Shown: positions 17,459-27,521, counted from the first letter of the stretch. The stretch is 64,000 bases of DNA from JBBQNJ01 sp038329845 (GCA_038329845.1 JBBQNJ010000003.1:35770-99769); one strand, 5' to 3'. Translations and numbers: made by a program. Notes: generated by a model from the letters alone, not told the origin.

Positions 17459-19780
17459 TTAAGCGCCGGGGTTCTTCACCATGCCCCGGAAGTCAATCGC
17501 CTTGGCCGCCACGGTGTGGCGGATGGCGTATTTGATGTCCTGGGAGTCGAAATCCGTTTCCTGCCGCAGAACCGGCGCGGGCTCATCTTCCAGGAATGCC
17601 AGCTCGATGGTGTCGATCTGTCCCTCCCGGTGGTCGGCCAGCAGGTACCAGGCGGTGGCGCTGTCATCGTCCAGGCGGGTGGAGCTGACCACTGTGAACT
17701 TCCCGCTGTACGGGTTGGCCTGGCCCACCGTCTGCGGAGCCGAGCTACTGGTGCTGATGATCGCCAGAAGCTGTGAGCTGCCCAGGAACTGCTCGGTGCT
17801 GGCCTTGAGGCTCGTGGGCACCAGGATGAACTTGGGTTGCAGCTCGAGGCGGGCATGGCCCTTGGGTCCCTTCTGCTTGAGCATCAGGGCCTCGGCGTTG
17901 GCCAGGCTGGTAACGCCGGGGCCGGTCTTGGCCGCCGTGGTGCTGACCAGGTTGGCGTGGGTGCCATGGAACAGGGCCACGCTGTCGCTCAGTGCCGCGT
18001 TGGCGGTGATGGCCGCGTAGGCCACATCCTCCTCCAAACGGGATGCCGCGTTGGCCTGCAGGATCGGCAGTCGGCTGAAGGCGTTCAGGTCATCGTTGAC
18101 CACCGCCTTCCAGGTCAGCTTAATGCCGCCGTTGTAGCTCACCAGCGAATAGCTCTCCTTACCATCGCCTAGGGTGACGTAATTGATCGGGGCCCCATCA
18201 TCGGCCGGGGTCAGCGACGGCGACTCACTGAGGATGTCGCGGTTAAGCGGCTTGAAGTCCGGCGCCGTCACCCGCCGGGCCCAAACTGGCCAGGTCTTGG
18301 GCGCATCCAGGTAAGCGTTCCGCAACGTCTTATTGAGCGTGTTGGCGAGGATGCTTGGAAAATCCCCGGTGCTTTGGGCCAGCGCCGCCACTTGCGGATA
18401 GCTCTGTCCGAGCATCCGCGGCGAGAGCAGCAACTGCGCCATCCGCGGCGTGGAGACCTCCATCGCATCGACAGCGCCCAGGGCCGCGAGGTAATGTCGG
18501 CCCATCATCACCAGCGACATCGCCGCGAACTTCTGCCCGCGTTCCGAAGGCTTCTCCACCTTGGCGTTGGCCCGCAGCATGATGGCTTCGGGAATGGACG
18601 CCTGCAGACTGGTGAGGTTGTTGTCACGCCCGACCAGAACCGTCGGCTGCGCCTTCCACTGGCTCTTCAGCGCCGCCAGCATGGCGGTGCGGGCCTGCCG
18701 CAGATCGTGCCCCTCGCCGATCGAGCGGCTGACGACATTCTGGTCGGCACGCAGGATGGCCCCGAGCTGCGTGATCTCCGCCACGCGCCGGGCCTCGAGC
18801 GCCACCAGGTTGGTCGCGGCCTTGACCCGCGCTCCCAGTGGCGCTGCCTTCCTGTCGTCGTCGTCCCCTTCGAGCTTCGCCGCCGCGGCGTTCTCCCCGT
18901 CAGACCCGCTCGCAGTGTCCGCTCCACCGGGCGTCTTCCCGGCCGGGGCGGCGAACTCGCCCATCATCTCCACGGCCGCGTCGCAGGCCGCCTGCTGTTC
19001 GGGCGTCAGCCCGTCATGGAATTCCTGTGCCTGCTCATCGCTGGCATCGCTGTCCAAACCCATGGCCACAAGGGCCGCGCGAACTTTAGGATCCATTGAA
19101 TGGTCCCCCTTAAAAGTGGCTGCCCCAGCAGCCGGTTGTGTCAGCGTCCGCCCGGAGACATTCCCCGAAACGTCGCTTGTGTTGTCTGTGTTCTGCCGCC
19201 CCGCCAGCAACCCGTTGGGATTGGCCGCGGCCTTGCCGACGAAATCGACGGCCGACAGCTCGGCCAATCGAGCCACCGTCCGCCCCTGGGCTTTTTCCTG
19301 CTCATCGGGCGTCCAGGCGATCACCGCGCTCAGCCCGATATCGGTCGGCTGCGCCGCAGCGATGCCGAGCAGGTACGTCCTGGCGTCGCCGTAACCCGGC
19401 AACACCCGGGCGAAATCGCCAATGCGGATGTCGCCGCGAAGGACCCGCCCGCCCCCCGCGCCGTCGCTCTCGATGCGCACGTTCTGGCAGCGCCCCACCG
19501 TGGTCCCCATATCGTCGAGGATCTGGCCGTTCTTGATCTCCGGGTGCTTGATGCGGCTTTTGACCGATCCACCCTGGCCGTCGATCAGCGCCTTGGCCTG
19601 CCGCAGCGTCACCTCGTCGATCTCGAACGGGTAGCCCAGCGCCGGCCCCACGGTCATGATGGCGGCGCCGTAGATGACGCCTTCCTCGATGTCCACTCGC
19701 ACCGGCGAAGCGAACGGCTCAGCCGCCCGCAGTGCCGTGACCCGTGCCCGATTTTGGTTGTGTTTCCCGCCCTTTTTCAT
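17459..19780 (-). CDS. Prohead protease / major capsid protein fusion
   Basis: Predicted 773 aa from an ATG preceded by GGGGGAG. Residues 1-~190 match a phage prohead-protease-like domain (GVIYGAAIMTVGPALG, RIKHPEI, LSAVIAWTPDEQ, LSAVDFVGKAAANP). A linker of ~130 residues rich in Asp, Ala and Gln may act as the scaffold. The capsid part runs from ~residue 340 to the end (WPVWARRVTAPDFKPLNRD, YNGGIKLTWKAVVNDDLNAF, PKFILVPTSL, FDSQDIKYAIRHTVAAKAID), as in Mu gpT-like capsids. Protease-capsid fusions of this length are known in phages and GTA-like elements. Confidence 0.87.
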   Translation of the reverse strand: MKKGGKHNQNRARVTALRAAEPFASPVRVDIEEGVIYGAAIMTVGPALGYPFEIDEVTLRQAKALIDGQGGSVKSRIKHPEIKNGQILDDMGTTVGRCQNVRIESDGAGGGRVLRGDIRIGDFARVLPGYGDARTYLLGIAAAQPTDIGLSAVIAWTPDEQEKAQGRTVARLAELSAVDFVGKAAANPNGLLAGRQNTDNTSDVSGNVSGRTLTQPAAGAATFKGDHSMDPKVRAALVAMGLDSDASDEQAQEFHDGLTPEQQAACDAAVEMMGEFAAPAGKTPGGADTASGSDGENAAAAKLEGDDDDRKAAPLGARVKAATNLVALEARRVAEITQLGAILRADQNVVSRSIGEGHDLRQARTAMLAALKSQWKAQPTVLVGRDNNLTSLQASIPEAIMLRANAKVEKPSERGQKFAAMSLVMMGRHYLAALGAVDAMEVSTPRMAQLLLSPRMLGQSYPQVAALAQSTGDFPSILANTLNKTLRNAYLDAPKTWPVWARRVTAPDFKPLNRDILSESPSLTPADDGAPINYVTLGDGKESYSLVSYNGGIKLTWKAVVNDDLNAFSRLPILQANAASRLEEDVAYAAITANAALSDSVALFHGTHANLVSTTAAKTGPGVTSLANAEALMLKQKGPKGHARLELQPKFILVPTSLKASTEQFLGSSQLLAIISTSSSAPQTVGQANPYSGKFTVVSSTRLDDDSATAWYLLADHREGQIDTIELAFLEDEPAPVLRQETDFDSQDIKYAIRHTVAAKAIDFRGMVKNPGA

Positions 19781-19946
19781 TTTTCGTTTGACTCCCCCGC
19801 TCGGCGCGCCGAAAATATCACTGTCGCCTGCTGTAGGCTGGATTGCCTGCCCTTCGGGGCTCGCGCCAGACGTGCCCGCAGGAGATAGCCTGTCGATGGG
19901 CGGTCCGTCGGCCGAAAAGCCGTCCCCGTCATTCCGGCAGGCTTTT

Positions 19947-22607
19947 TTATTCCACTCTCACCGCTCCAAAGTCGTGGTTGTAGTACCAGTGGCCCTGGTG
20001 GTCGCGCCCCAACAGGAACATCACTGATTCCGACTTCCCGTTCAATTTCACCTGTACGTTGAATCGCCGATAGGCCGCGTACTTCGCACCGGCAACCGCC
20101 TTCTGCTCGGACCCCACTGGCACGCCGCGTTCAATCATGGCGGGTATGGCCGGAACGATTCGAGCCCGGCGCATGTCCGCTGTGTTGGCGATTATTTTCT
20201 TGACCCCTCCTCCAGAGACCCCAACTTTCACGCCTGTCGCTGCATTGCTGAACTGCTTCCCTTGCAGGTGTTGTTGAGCATACGAACGTGCGAGCTGGCG
20301 GAGCTCATCCTTGTCGGTCGTCTTTCCCAGCTCGTCGCCGTTGACCACAACCGTCCCTCCGGTGGATCTCGCCGCGATCGCCGCCGTGTGGTCAGGACCA
20401 GAGTAAGCCGCCTTGGGCGCTTTACCGCCCGAGGTCCCGCCACCCCCTGATGCAAACTTCCCGTCCTTGTCCCGCGATTCATTGGGATCGAATCCCGGCG
20501 CCGCCTGCCGTGCATTCATCCCGGCCGGGTTGCTCGGGCTGCCCGCCGGAGCAAACCCCCCGACATGATCGATGCCCATCGTCCCCGGCGGTCGCCGCGG
20601 CGCGATCTTCTTGCGCGTCCGCAGCACGTTTCTCCATCCGCCGCACGTCTGGTTCGCCTCACTTGGCCGCGAATATTTCTGGCACCCACCCCGCTTCCAG
20701 AACATGCAGGTGGCGCACGACCGCATCGGATCCACGACATCGATCAGATCCGGCGTCGTCTTGTCAGTTCGTCCGCTGGTCGCCGCGCTTCGCTTATCCG
20801 CCGCCTCGAGGATTTGCCCCGACAGATCCGGCGCTCCCAACGCGTCGGGCGATGGAGCGCTGGCGCTTTGGACCTCGGCCGACTTCTGATCTCCGATGCC
20901 TGCGCTGTGTTCTTTGAGCTTCACACCCAACCGTTCGGCCAGGTGTTCGACATCGATCCGTGAATCTGCGTACCCCGCCGCCGCCGTGAGCAGCCCCTGT
21001 AAAAATTGTCGCTCGGCATCATCCTCCGGCAGCGTGATCTCCTGCGTCTGGGCTTCGGCCTTCTCCACGTTCAGCCGCCCCATCACGTGCTCGTAACGCG
21101 ATCCGTTCTGGGCCGCGATTTCCTCGCGGGTGGTCAGCCGCTGCTTGAGCGCAATCGACCAGGCGTTGGCTTCCTTCTCCGGATCGATCCAAGGCACCGC
21201 CGGCGGGATCCATTCACACGCCAGGAAGCGGTCGGGATCGGCCACGAACTCCGCCAGGGAGAACTCCGGGCAATCGTCCAAGCGCCCCTGCACCGCGGCC
21301 AGCGTGAAGAAGACCTGGTACAGCGGCCGCAGCACGGTATCGATCAGCAGGTCCTGCACCGGGCCGTACTCGCGGATGTCCTCGAGCATGTCCTGGCGGC
21401 TGGCCGAATAATTTCCGTCGCTGTGCCGCGTGAGCTGCGTGGCGCTGCAGCCGACCCCCGCCCCGATGCCGCGCAGGGTCACGTCGGCGAACGCCGAGTA
21501 CTGCGAGCCTGGCCGGGCCGGGTTCACTCCGGCGATGTCCTCGCCGGGCTGCAGATAGGCGATCATGCCCGGAGTCATCTGCGTGATCGGCGTGCCGTCG
21601 CCCCCCAGCAGTCCCGCGGGCGTGGAAGTCTGGTTGCCGCCGGCGGCCGCCAGCGGCGCCGCTCCGGCCCAGCCGGCATTGCCGTTTCGCTTGACCACCA
21701 CCCCCAGCATCGCCTCCATGATCATGGCGGTGAGCGTGGCCCCCTTGTAGCGGTCGAAGTCGCGGATCTCCTGCATCACCGGGGCGAACTGCGTCACGCC
21801 CCGTGTCTGCAGCACCCGCTCTTGATCCATGAAGTGCAACACCCGCTCGGCCGGGATGCGGATCGATTGGAAGGTCTGGCGGCTCAGGTAGTCGTAGGGA
21901 TTGCGGGTATAAAAGTGGTAGGCCACCGGGGCCTGGAACCGATCGACTTCGATCCCGCCGCGGACTTCGTTTTCTCCGTGGCTGACGATGGTCAAATCCA
22001 GTTGCTCGGCCTCGTAGCTCTGGAAGCGCAGGCCCACGTCCGCGGCCCGCGAGCCCGTGCCCAGCGCCCGCGCCGCATCGGTCGATCCCCCCGCCCCCCC
22101 TCCGCCCACCGCGGCGTCCGCCTGGCGAATCTGCTCTTCGCCGGCGACTAGGACCAGGAATCCCTCGCCGGCGACCAGGTGCTCGCCGACCAGCAGTCTT
22201 TGCTTTTGAAACAGCGATTGCCGCCGCTCGATGTCACAGAGCTTGGCATCCCGCGCCCAGGCCATGAACAGCTCGTGGGCCAGCGCGTTGAGTTTCGGCA
22301 GCAGCTTGCCATCGCACGCCTTGGCCCGCGGCACCGGCAGGATGCCCCGTCCGACCACGTTGCGCCGCGCCGCCCGCACCGCCGACTTGCCGATCCAGGT
22401 GTCGCGCACCGTCTGCCGGGCCCGGGCATTGAGCAGTTGTTCATCCTGCAGGATCGCCAGATCCGCCGAGCCGGGGTTGGAGCGCCAGTCGCGGTTGCGC
22501 CGGCCGGTGTCGGCCGCGGCGTAGACCGCCAGCGCCGCCCGGGCCGCGGCCCGTTGCAGCCCCGCTCCCGGCGAAACCCATCCGATGATGCGATCCAGGA
22601 CGTTCAG
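19947..22607 (-). CDS. Phage portal protein with C-terminal LPD3/BECR-like polyvalent domain; probable CTG start
   Basis: The frame is open upstream of the first standard start (GTG 22409), and that stretch reads as portal sequence: NVLDRIIGWVSPGAG, AAADTGRRNRDWRSN, ADLAILQDEQLL and ARARQTVRDTW. No ATG, GTG or TTG exists there, but a CTG at 22607 lies 6 nt after GGGGGA, giving 886 aa. Residues ~1-510 are a lambda-type portal (RNVVGRGILP, GVGCSATQLTRHSDGNYSA). A Cys-bearing linker follows (CATCMFWKRGGC). The last ~150 residues (LARSYAQQHLQGK, GVKVGVSGGGVKKI, WYYNHDF) resemble polyvalent-protein-associated domains. The CTG start is inferred. Confidence 0.75.
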   Translation of the reverse strand: MNVLDRIIGWVSPGAGLQRAAARAALAVYAAADTGRRNRDWRSNPGSADLAILQDEQLLNARARQTVRDTWIGKSAVRAARRNVVGRGILPVPRAKACDGKLLPKLNALAHELFMAWARDAKLCDIERRQSLFQKQRLLVGEHLVAGEGFLVLVAGEEQIRQADAAVGGGGAGGSTDAARALGTGSRAADVGLRFQSYEAEQLDLTIVSHGENEVRGGIEVDRFQAPVAYHFYTRNPYDYLSRQTFQSIRIPAERVLHFMDQERVLQTRGVTQFAPVMQEIRDFDRYKGATLTAMIMEAMLGVVVKRNGNAGWAGAAPLAAAGGNQTSTPAGLLGGDGTPITQMTPGMIAYLQPGEDIAGVNPARPGSQYSAFADVTLRGIGAGVGCSATQLTRHSDGNYSASRQDMLEDIREYGPVQDLLIDTVLRPLYQVFFTLAAVQGRLDDCPEFSLAEFVADPDRFLACEWIPPAVPWIDPEKEANAWSIALKQRLTTREEIAAQNGSRYEHVMGRLNVEKAEAQTQEITLPEDDAERQFLQGLLTAAAGYADSRIDVEHLAERLGVKLKEHSAGIGDQKSAEVQSASAPSPDALGAPDLSGQILEAADKRSAATSGRTDKTTPDLIDVVDPMRSCATCMFWKRGGCQKYSRPSEANQTCGGWRNVLRTRKKIAPRRPPGTMGIDHVGGFAPAGSPSNPAGMNARQAAPGFDPNESRDKDGKFASGGGGTSGGKAPKAAYSGPDHTAAIAARSTGGTVVVNGDELGKTTDKDELRQLARSYAQQHLQGKQFSNAATGVKVGVSGGGVKKIIANTADMRRARIVPAIPAMIERGVPVGSEQKAVAGAKYAAYRRFNVQVKLNGKSESVMFLLGRDHQGHWYYNHDFGAVRVE

Positions 22608-22627
22608 ATTACTTCCCCCGCGAAATC

Positions 22628-22834
22628 TCAGATTACGTGCGTGAACTGCACCGCCGCGAACCCGCCGTTGCTTTGCCGCGCGATGATCAGCTCCAGTTCC
22701 TTCTTGCGCTCGATCAGCTTTGTGATGTCCAGGAGTGTTTTGGAGCGCGCGTCGATCGTGTACGCCGAGGCGTTAGCCTGGTAGGCCGCCTGCAGCGCCG
22801 CATCCACATAGCCAAGTTCTTGCGCCGCCGTCAT
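22628..22834 (-). CDS. gpW-like head completion protein
   Basis: Predicted 68 aa, exactly the length of lambda gpW and in its usual place between the terminase large subunit and the portal. It is helical: DAALQAAYQANASAYTID, KTLLDITKLIERKKELE, then a short beta tail (GGFAAVQF). gpW plugs the head-tail connector in lambdoid phages. Identification rests on length, position and predicted fold; sequence identity in this family is low. Confidence 0.6.
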   Translation of the reverse strand: MTAAQELGYVDAALQAAYQANASAYTIDARSKTLLDITKLIERKKELELIIARQSNGGFAAVQFTHVI

Positions 22835-22869
22835 CGCCTAGGTCCCCTTGTCGCCTTATCGCCTTGTCG

Positions 22870-24900
22870 CTAGCGCCACTTCAGTGGGTCCGGCACGAAA
22901 TCCCTCTGCTCATCCGTCGCCAATCTCACCGGCCTGCTCTCCGCCGGCACAATTGCCGGGCGCGTCCCGTGCTCGGCGACGAACGCCAGGCACGTCGAAT
23001 CGAGCCAATGGTTCTGCCGGCTGACCGCCTGCCAGCGGGTGACCAGTCCCTTACCGGCGATGAACTCCTCGACCCGCTTCTCCGCCGTCAGGTGCCGGGC
23101 GAAGCTCGCATGTTCATTGCCCGGCGCCGCGAACAGCGCCAGTGCTCCCGGCCGCCCCAGCGGGATCTGCAGGGCATCATGCAGCCGCGATTTCCACCGG
23201 TCGGCATTGATCTCGACCAGCACCCCGCCCCGCGGCGGCGGTTGCGGTACCGCTTCGTAGCCGGGGTCGTACATCGCCTTGCGCATGGTGCTTGGCACCC
23301 GCCCCAGTTGCCCAGTGCCAAATCCCTTGGCGGGCAGAAACCCCGGTCCCGATTCGGCGCAGAACTGGATGACCACATCCGGCCAGTCGCCGGCATCGAT
23401 CAACACCAGCCGCGGCCGCATCGTCTGCCCATCGGGTCCGAGCCAGCCGGGCAGACACACCTGATCGCGGAACTGCCGCAGCGCCACCAGCAGCGCCGCC
23501 GTCACATCCATCTGATCGCTGGGCACCTCGAAGCGTCCATAGTCGATCACCGTCGGCGTCAGTGTCGGCTCGCCGGGGGGCGTCCCCTCCATCGCGCCCG
23601 CGGCATCGGTTGCAGGCCGCAGGTTGGCCGTCTGCAAGGCTGACCAGTGGCACAGCCATTTACCCAGGTCGATGCCCACGGTTATGGCCGAAGCCTCGGC
23701 ACTGATCCTGCCTCGTGGCAGCGGCGACTGCCTTTAGCAGATCGTCCGCCAGTCGGTGGCCGTCAGATCGATCGCCGCCGGCGCCCAGGGCAACGCCCAG
23801 GTGAACTGCCGCAGATCTTTTTCCGCCGCGTCGGCATCATCCTGTCGCGACGCCCACCACTCTTTCCGGGCCACATCGCTCATGGAGATCAGCAGGTTGT
23901 TGACCGCCGTCCACCTGAACCCCAGCGTGTCCGTCCGCTTGGCCTGGCCGCGAATCTGGCCGCCCTCGACCTCCAGTCCCTCATGCAACAGCATCGCCTG
24001 CCGATTGGCATCGAAGCGTTCTCCTTCCGTCCATTGCACTCCGCACCCCGAGCAGACAATCGCTGCCTGAGCCCCGGCGTCCATGACGTTCTCCACGTCG
24101 CGCCACCCGACCAGATGCTCGCGTTCCGGCGTCACCCACGCCCCGCAGTGCGGGCAAGGCAGCGCCAGCCGGCTGTGCGACCCGCGCATGTAATCCTGCC
24201 AGGTCCGTCCCGTTTCGGTCGAGACCGTGCATTCGAGATAGATCCTGGCACGCGATCCGAAGGCCTGCGTGCGGGCCTCGAGCTGCGCGATCGGGTCCGC
24301 CTCGCGCGATCCACCGCCGGCGGTGTCCATGCCGTCCGTCTCGGAAATCACCACAACCCGGCTGGTCATGCCGGCGCGGCTCTTGTCCGCGCCGCCGCCA
24401 CTCATGAACCGTAAAACGCGGCCGTTGCGGAACTGAATCGCCAGCCCGCTCTTGCCGCCGCGGCTGCCCGCCCCGGCGCGTCCACTCGGCAGCAGTTCGC
24501 GATAGCCACTCGCCTCGATCGCCGGACGCAGATCATCGCGCCACTTGTCGGCCGCCAGGTCCATCGATGGCAGGCCGCAGATGACCGTCTCGCCCACCTC
24601 AAAGAGGTGATACAGGACCGGGATCACGAAACCACACAGCGTCTTGCCGCTCTGGGCCGGCCCCGTCACCACGAAGCGTCGCCAGCGCTCCGAATCCATT
24701 TCATCCAGCAGCAGCCCGGCCAGAGGCTGCCGCGCGATCCTGAATTTACGTCCGGCGTGCGGGCCGGTGGTGAGAACGATCTCCTCTTCGGCGAACTGCC
24801 GCATGGAGCGGATCTCTCGTACCCGTGCCAGTTCGATCAGTCTTCTGACCGCGTCCCGCGCCGTCGCGCCCGCCGCCGCATTGCTCGGTTTGGTTCCCAC
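22870..24900 (-). pseudogene. Terminase large subunit (GpA-like), ATPase and nuclease halves split by an in-frame TAA
   Basis: First half (GTG 24900 to TAA 23736-23734, 388 aa) has Walker A VTGPAQSGKT, Walker B VVVISETDG and zinc pairs CPHCG and CSGCG. The same frame resumes after TAA with no further stop (RQSPLPRGRISAEASAITVGIDLGKW) and encodes the nuclease half (LVLIDAGDWPD...NHWLDS), with a GTG at 23679. An alternative reading of the junction gives DDLLKAVAAATR, which looks more family-like and would imply two compensating shifts. There is also an in-frame TAA upstream (MLHN... from ATG 24954). The enzyme is either broken or made as two polypeptides. Confidence 0.8.
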
Positions 24901-24957
24901 GCATTATTTCTTCCACCAGGGGAATACCGGCTTGCTCGTGGGGTTATGCAGCATGAA

Positions 24958-25530
24958 TCACCTTGTCGTTTTACGCCTGCCCGGCCGGCCCTGGTCCCAG
25001 GACGCCACAAACTCATCGAGCAGTTCGTTGGTCGCGGTCACGATCTCCGCGCCGAAACGCCGTTGCAACGCCTCGATGCCTCCGCGCAGCATCCCGGCCA
25101 GCGCTGCGATCAGTCCGTCGAGTTCTTCGAGCTTCACATGCGTTCCGCGTTCGCGGTCGCGGCGCATTTCCTCGCGGTCCGCCCGCGCCGCCCGGAAGCG
25201 CTCGAGGTTCTCAGATTGGTCCTTGGGCCGGCCGCGTTCTCCGCCGAGCCCCTGAGCCAGCCGCCATTGCTGATATTTTGCCACATCGATCCGCGTCCCC
25301 GCGGATTTTGGCCCATCGAGCCTGACCGGTGCCCCGCGGCGTAGATCGCGCCGCACGGTGTCCTCGCTGATCTCCAGCGTTCTCGCCGTCTCGGCAATCG
25401 TCGCCGCTGCCTGGCTCTGGCTTTGCGTCGTCTTGGTTGGCTTCCCGCGTTTCGCTCGCGGCTTCTTCCGCGCAGGGGTCCGTGTCCGCTCGTCGCAATC
25501 ACGTTGTTTTTTCCCCACCCGATTAGGCAT
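24958..25530 (-). CDS. Terminase small subunit (Nu1-like)
   Basis: Predicted 190 aa. A basic N-terminal tail (KKPRAKRGKPTKTT) precedes a winged-helix-like region: TIAETARTLEISEDTVRRDLRRG, then VRLDGPKSAG and IDVAKYQQWRLAQG. The C-terminal half is a charged coiled helix (ARADREEMRRDRERG) followed by a helical tail (LDGLIAALAGMLRGG), as in phage small terminases that recognise the packaging site. It lies directly before the large subunit gene. The long basic N terminus is slightly unusual. Confidence 0.75.
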   Translation of the reverse strand: MPNRVGKKQRDCDERTRTPARKKPRAKRGKPTKTTQSQSQAAATIAETARTLEISEDTVRRDLRRGAPVRLDGPKSAGTRIDVAKYQQWRLAQGLGGERGRPKDQSENLERFRAARADREEMRRDRERGTHVKLEELDGLIAALAGMLRGGIEALQRRFGAEIVTATNELLDEFVASWDQGRPGRRKTTR

Positions 25531-25613
25531 TTATTTTCACGTCGGCTGCGTGCGCGAAGACTGGCCGTCGCCTCATCGCACCGATGGCCACCCCCCTGGG
25601 GAGTACCTTGGCC

Positions 25614-25931
25614 TCACGAGGCTGCGGGGTTGCCCTCGAGCCTCGCAGTGATGGCGAACGTCACCGTCGCCGTCGCCGCCCCGCCGCCGATCGCCGCCCC
25701 CTTGGCGGTGACCTTCGCAATGCCGTTCAGGCCACGCCGGTAATACTCCCGCTGGCCCGGCTGCAGGTGATCGTATTCGCCCGCCGCGTGGAGCCCATCC
25801 ACGTGTACAAGCAGTTCCCCCGCGCTGCTTTGCTCGCTCTGGACCTTGATTGCGGTCGCGCCACCGCCATCGTTCGTGGCGTCGAAGATCGTCGTTTCCG
25901 CCGTCGTCAGATTCTGCTGTCCCGCTGTCAT
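25614..25931 (-). CDS. Phage protein of unknown function, 105 aa
   Basis: ATG 25931 preceded by GGGGGAC is preferred to the in-frame GTG 25943. The product is beta-rich with polar N terminus (NLTTAETTIFDATN), a middle LLVHVDGLHAAGEYDHLQPGQ and a Gly/Ala/Thr-rich tail. It resembles small virion decoration proteins in composition only. It lies between the beta-helix-like gene and the small terminase gene. Confidence 0.55.
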   Translation of the reverse strand: MTAGQQNLTTAETTIFDATNDGGGATAIKVQSEQSSAGELLVHVDGLHAAGEYDHLQPGQREYYRRGLNGIAKVTAKGAAIGGGAATATVTFAITARLEGNPAAS

Positions 25932-25972
25932 GGTGTCCCCCACCTGTCCTGAACGAACGTCTGCGTAGGCGC

Positions 25973-27202
25973 TCAGCCCATTGCCATGGCCGCAGGGGCC
26001 GCAGTCACAGGCTGAAGCGTCCCGGCCACGCCCAGATTCGTCGCCCCCGCGCGAACGGCGGCGGGCGGGGCCACTTCAGCACTGGTGGGCGGATAGAACC
26101 ACGTCGAGCCACCGTCCATGCTGATCTTCTCGGCGTAAGTGCAATCCGTGTAGATCGTGTAATTGTCGGTGGCGAACGAACCGTTGAAAACTGCGCCGTA
26201 GGCCTCGACGTCGGTCAGCCAGACCGGGCCGTTGAACGTGCCGCCTTGGATGTATTCCCCCGCGAGCGTCACCGAACCGTTGAACACCGCATCGCCGCCG
26301 AACTGGGTCCAGTTGTAGGTTTCGCTAAGAATGTCTTGATTCCAGACCCCGGCGGTGAGGCCGCCGCTCACATAGGTCACGGTTCCGCTGACGCTGGTTC
26401 CCGCGTAGTTCGCACCGTCGATGGTGAGGTCGCCGATGAGCGTGGCGCCTGCGCCAAGTGTGCCGGTGGTGGCGGTGGCGGTGCCGCCCTGGGCGGCCCA
26501 CGTCCCGGACGCCAAATCGCCATCGAGGTAGACGTTGTTCGCGCCGTTGAAAACGGCGGAACCGTCGATGTTGGCGCCGTTCTGCGTAACGTTGCCATTG
26601 AACGTCCCGCCGTACAGTGAGTCGCCGGCGTGGACTGTGATGTCTCCCGTCCATTCGCCGCCGTTAATCGACCCGGAACTGAAGGTCAACGGACGGGGTG
26701 TGGGCGTGACGACATTCGACGACACGTAGCCGCCGTCGAGGACCAACGATCCGGTCAGCGTCGCCGCGTCCAATGTGGAACCGATACCCAGTGTCAAAAT
26801 TCCGCTGATTGTTGTCGGAAGGCTGTTGTCTCCGATGGACGCGCCAGAAACTTCGGAATCGCAGTCGATGATCGCCCGGCGGATTATTCCGCCGGTCCAG
26901 ATCAATCCACCGTTGAACGTCGGCCAGCCGCCGTTGTTTCCTATAGCGCCGGCGCCAATGACCGGGCCGTTGAACACCCCACCGTCGATCCCGGAGGCGG
27001 CCGTCACCGATCCACTGAATGTGGCGGTTCCGTTGACGCTGATGGCACCAGCAATCGTCACGGACCCGGCGTTGCAGGTGCCGCTGTTGGCCCGCCCCGA
27101 TCCTGAAATGGTCACGGTGTCGGCGGCGGTGGGGGTTCCGCTCGGCGTCCAATTGGACGCGATCGACATCGAACCGGTGACGTTGAAGGCAAAAGCGGCC
27201 AT
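25973..27202 (-). CDS. Repetitive beta-helix-like protein (possible phage tail spike or fibre)
   Basis: Start ATG 27202, 4 nt after the previous stop, gives 409 aa. The whole protein is made of degenerate short units with the core F-N-G or F-S-G (GVFNGPV, TFNGNV, AVFNGAN, AVFNGSV, GTFNGPV), spaced ~20-25 residues, the pattern of right-handed beta-helix/solenoid folds used by phage spikes. The N terminus (FAFNVTGSMSIASNWTPSGTPT) resembles capsular-binding or surface proteins. No signal peptide. In a phage operon a receptor-binding or decoration role is likely but not proven. Confidence 0.55.
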   Translation of the reverse strand: MAAFAFNVTGSMSIASNWTPSGTPTAADTVTISGSGRANSGTCNAGSVTIAGAISVNGTATFSGSVTAASGIDGGVFNGPVIGAGAIGNNGGWPTFNGGLIWTGGIIRRAIIDCDSEVSGASIGDNSLPTTISGILTLGIGSTLDAATLTGSLVLDGGYVSSNVVTPTPRPLTFSSGSINGGEWTGDITVHAGDSLYGGTFNGNVTQNGANIDGSAVFNGANNVYLDGDLASGTWAAQGGTATATTGTLGAGATLIGDLTIDGANYAGTSVSGTVTYVSGGLTAGVWNQDILSETYNWTQFGGDAVFNGSVTLAGEYIQGGTFNGPVWLTDVEAYGAVFNGSFATDNYTIYTDCTYAEKISMDGGSTWFYPPTSAEVAPPAAVRAGATNLGVAGTLQPVTAAPAAMAMG

Positions 27203-27206
27203 TGAT

Positions 27207-27521
27207 CTACACCAACCGGAGTTCGGAGTTGATCGCGGCGACGGCGGCGTCGAGCGCCGCCCAAGCCTGTCCAATGGCCTGCGCCGCGGCGGGGTGCTGG
27301 GCGCAGAACGTGGCCAGCGACGGGATCATTTTCGACGCCTTGGCGTCGGCGGCGGGGTCGAGCGTCCACTCCCCGGACTCCGTGCGCTCGCCGCGTTGGA
27401 GTTGGATGACCGAGCGCACGTCGAGCGTCCGATCCACCCGGATGACGGGGGACAGGTGGATCGAGTACTGGACGGCGTTGGGGGTGATGGCGATCGGCTC
27501 GCCCTTGGTCGATGGGATCAT
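27207..27521 (-). CDS. Phage protein of unknown function, 104 aa
   Basis: Beta-rich N-terminal half (SIHLSPVIRVDRTLDVRSVI) with a GERTESGEWTLDP acidic turn and an Ala-rich helical C terminus (AIGQAWAALDAAVAAI). Nothing catalytic is visible. It ends 4 nt before the beta-helix-like gene, so it could be a chaperone or adaptor for it. Confidence 0.55.
   Translation of the reverse strand: MIPSTKGEPIAITPNAVQYSIHLSPVIRVDRTLDVRSVIQLQRGERTESGEWTLDPAADAKASKMIPSLATFCAQHPAAAQAIGQAWAALDAAVAAINSELRLV

Noticed and set aside
15654..23736. Stop-codon reassignment (TAA/TAG to Gln) in the prophage
   Set aside because: Other genes in the element end at TAA or TAG directly before the next start codon, so these still act as stops.
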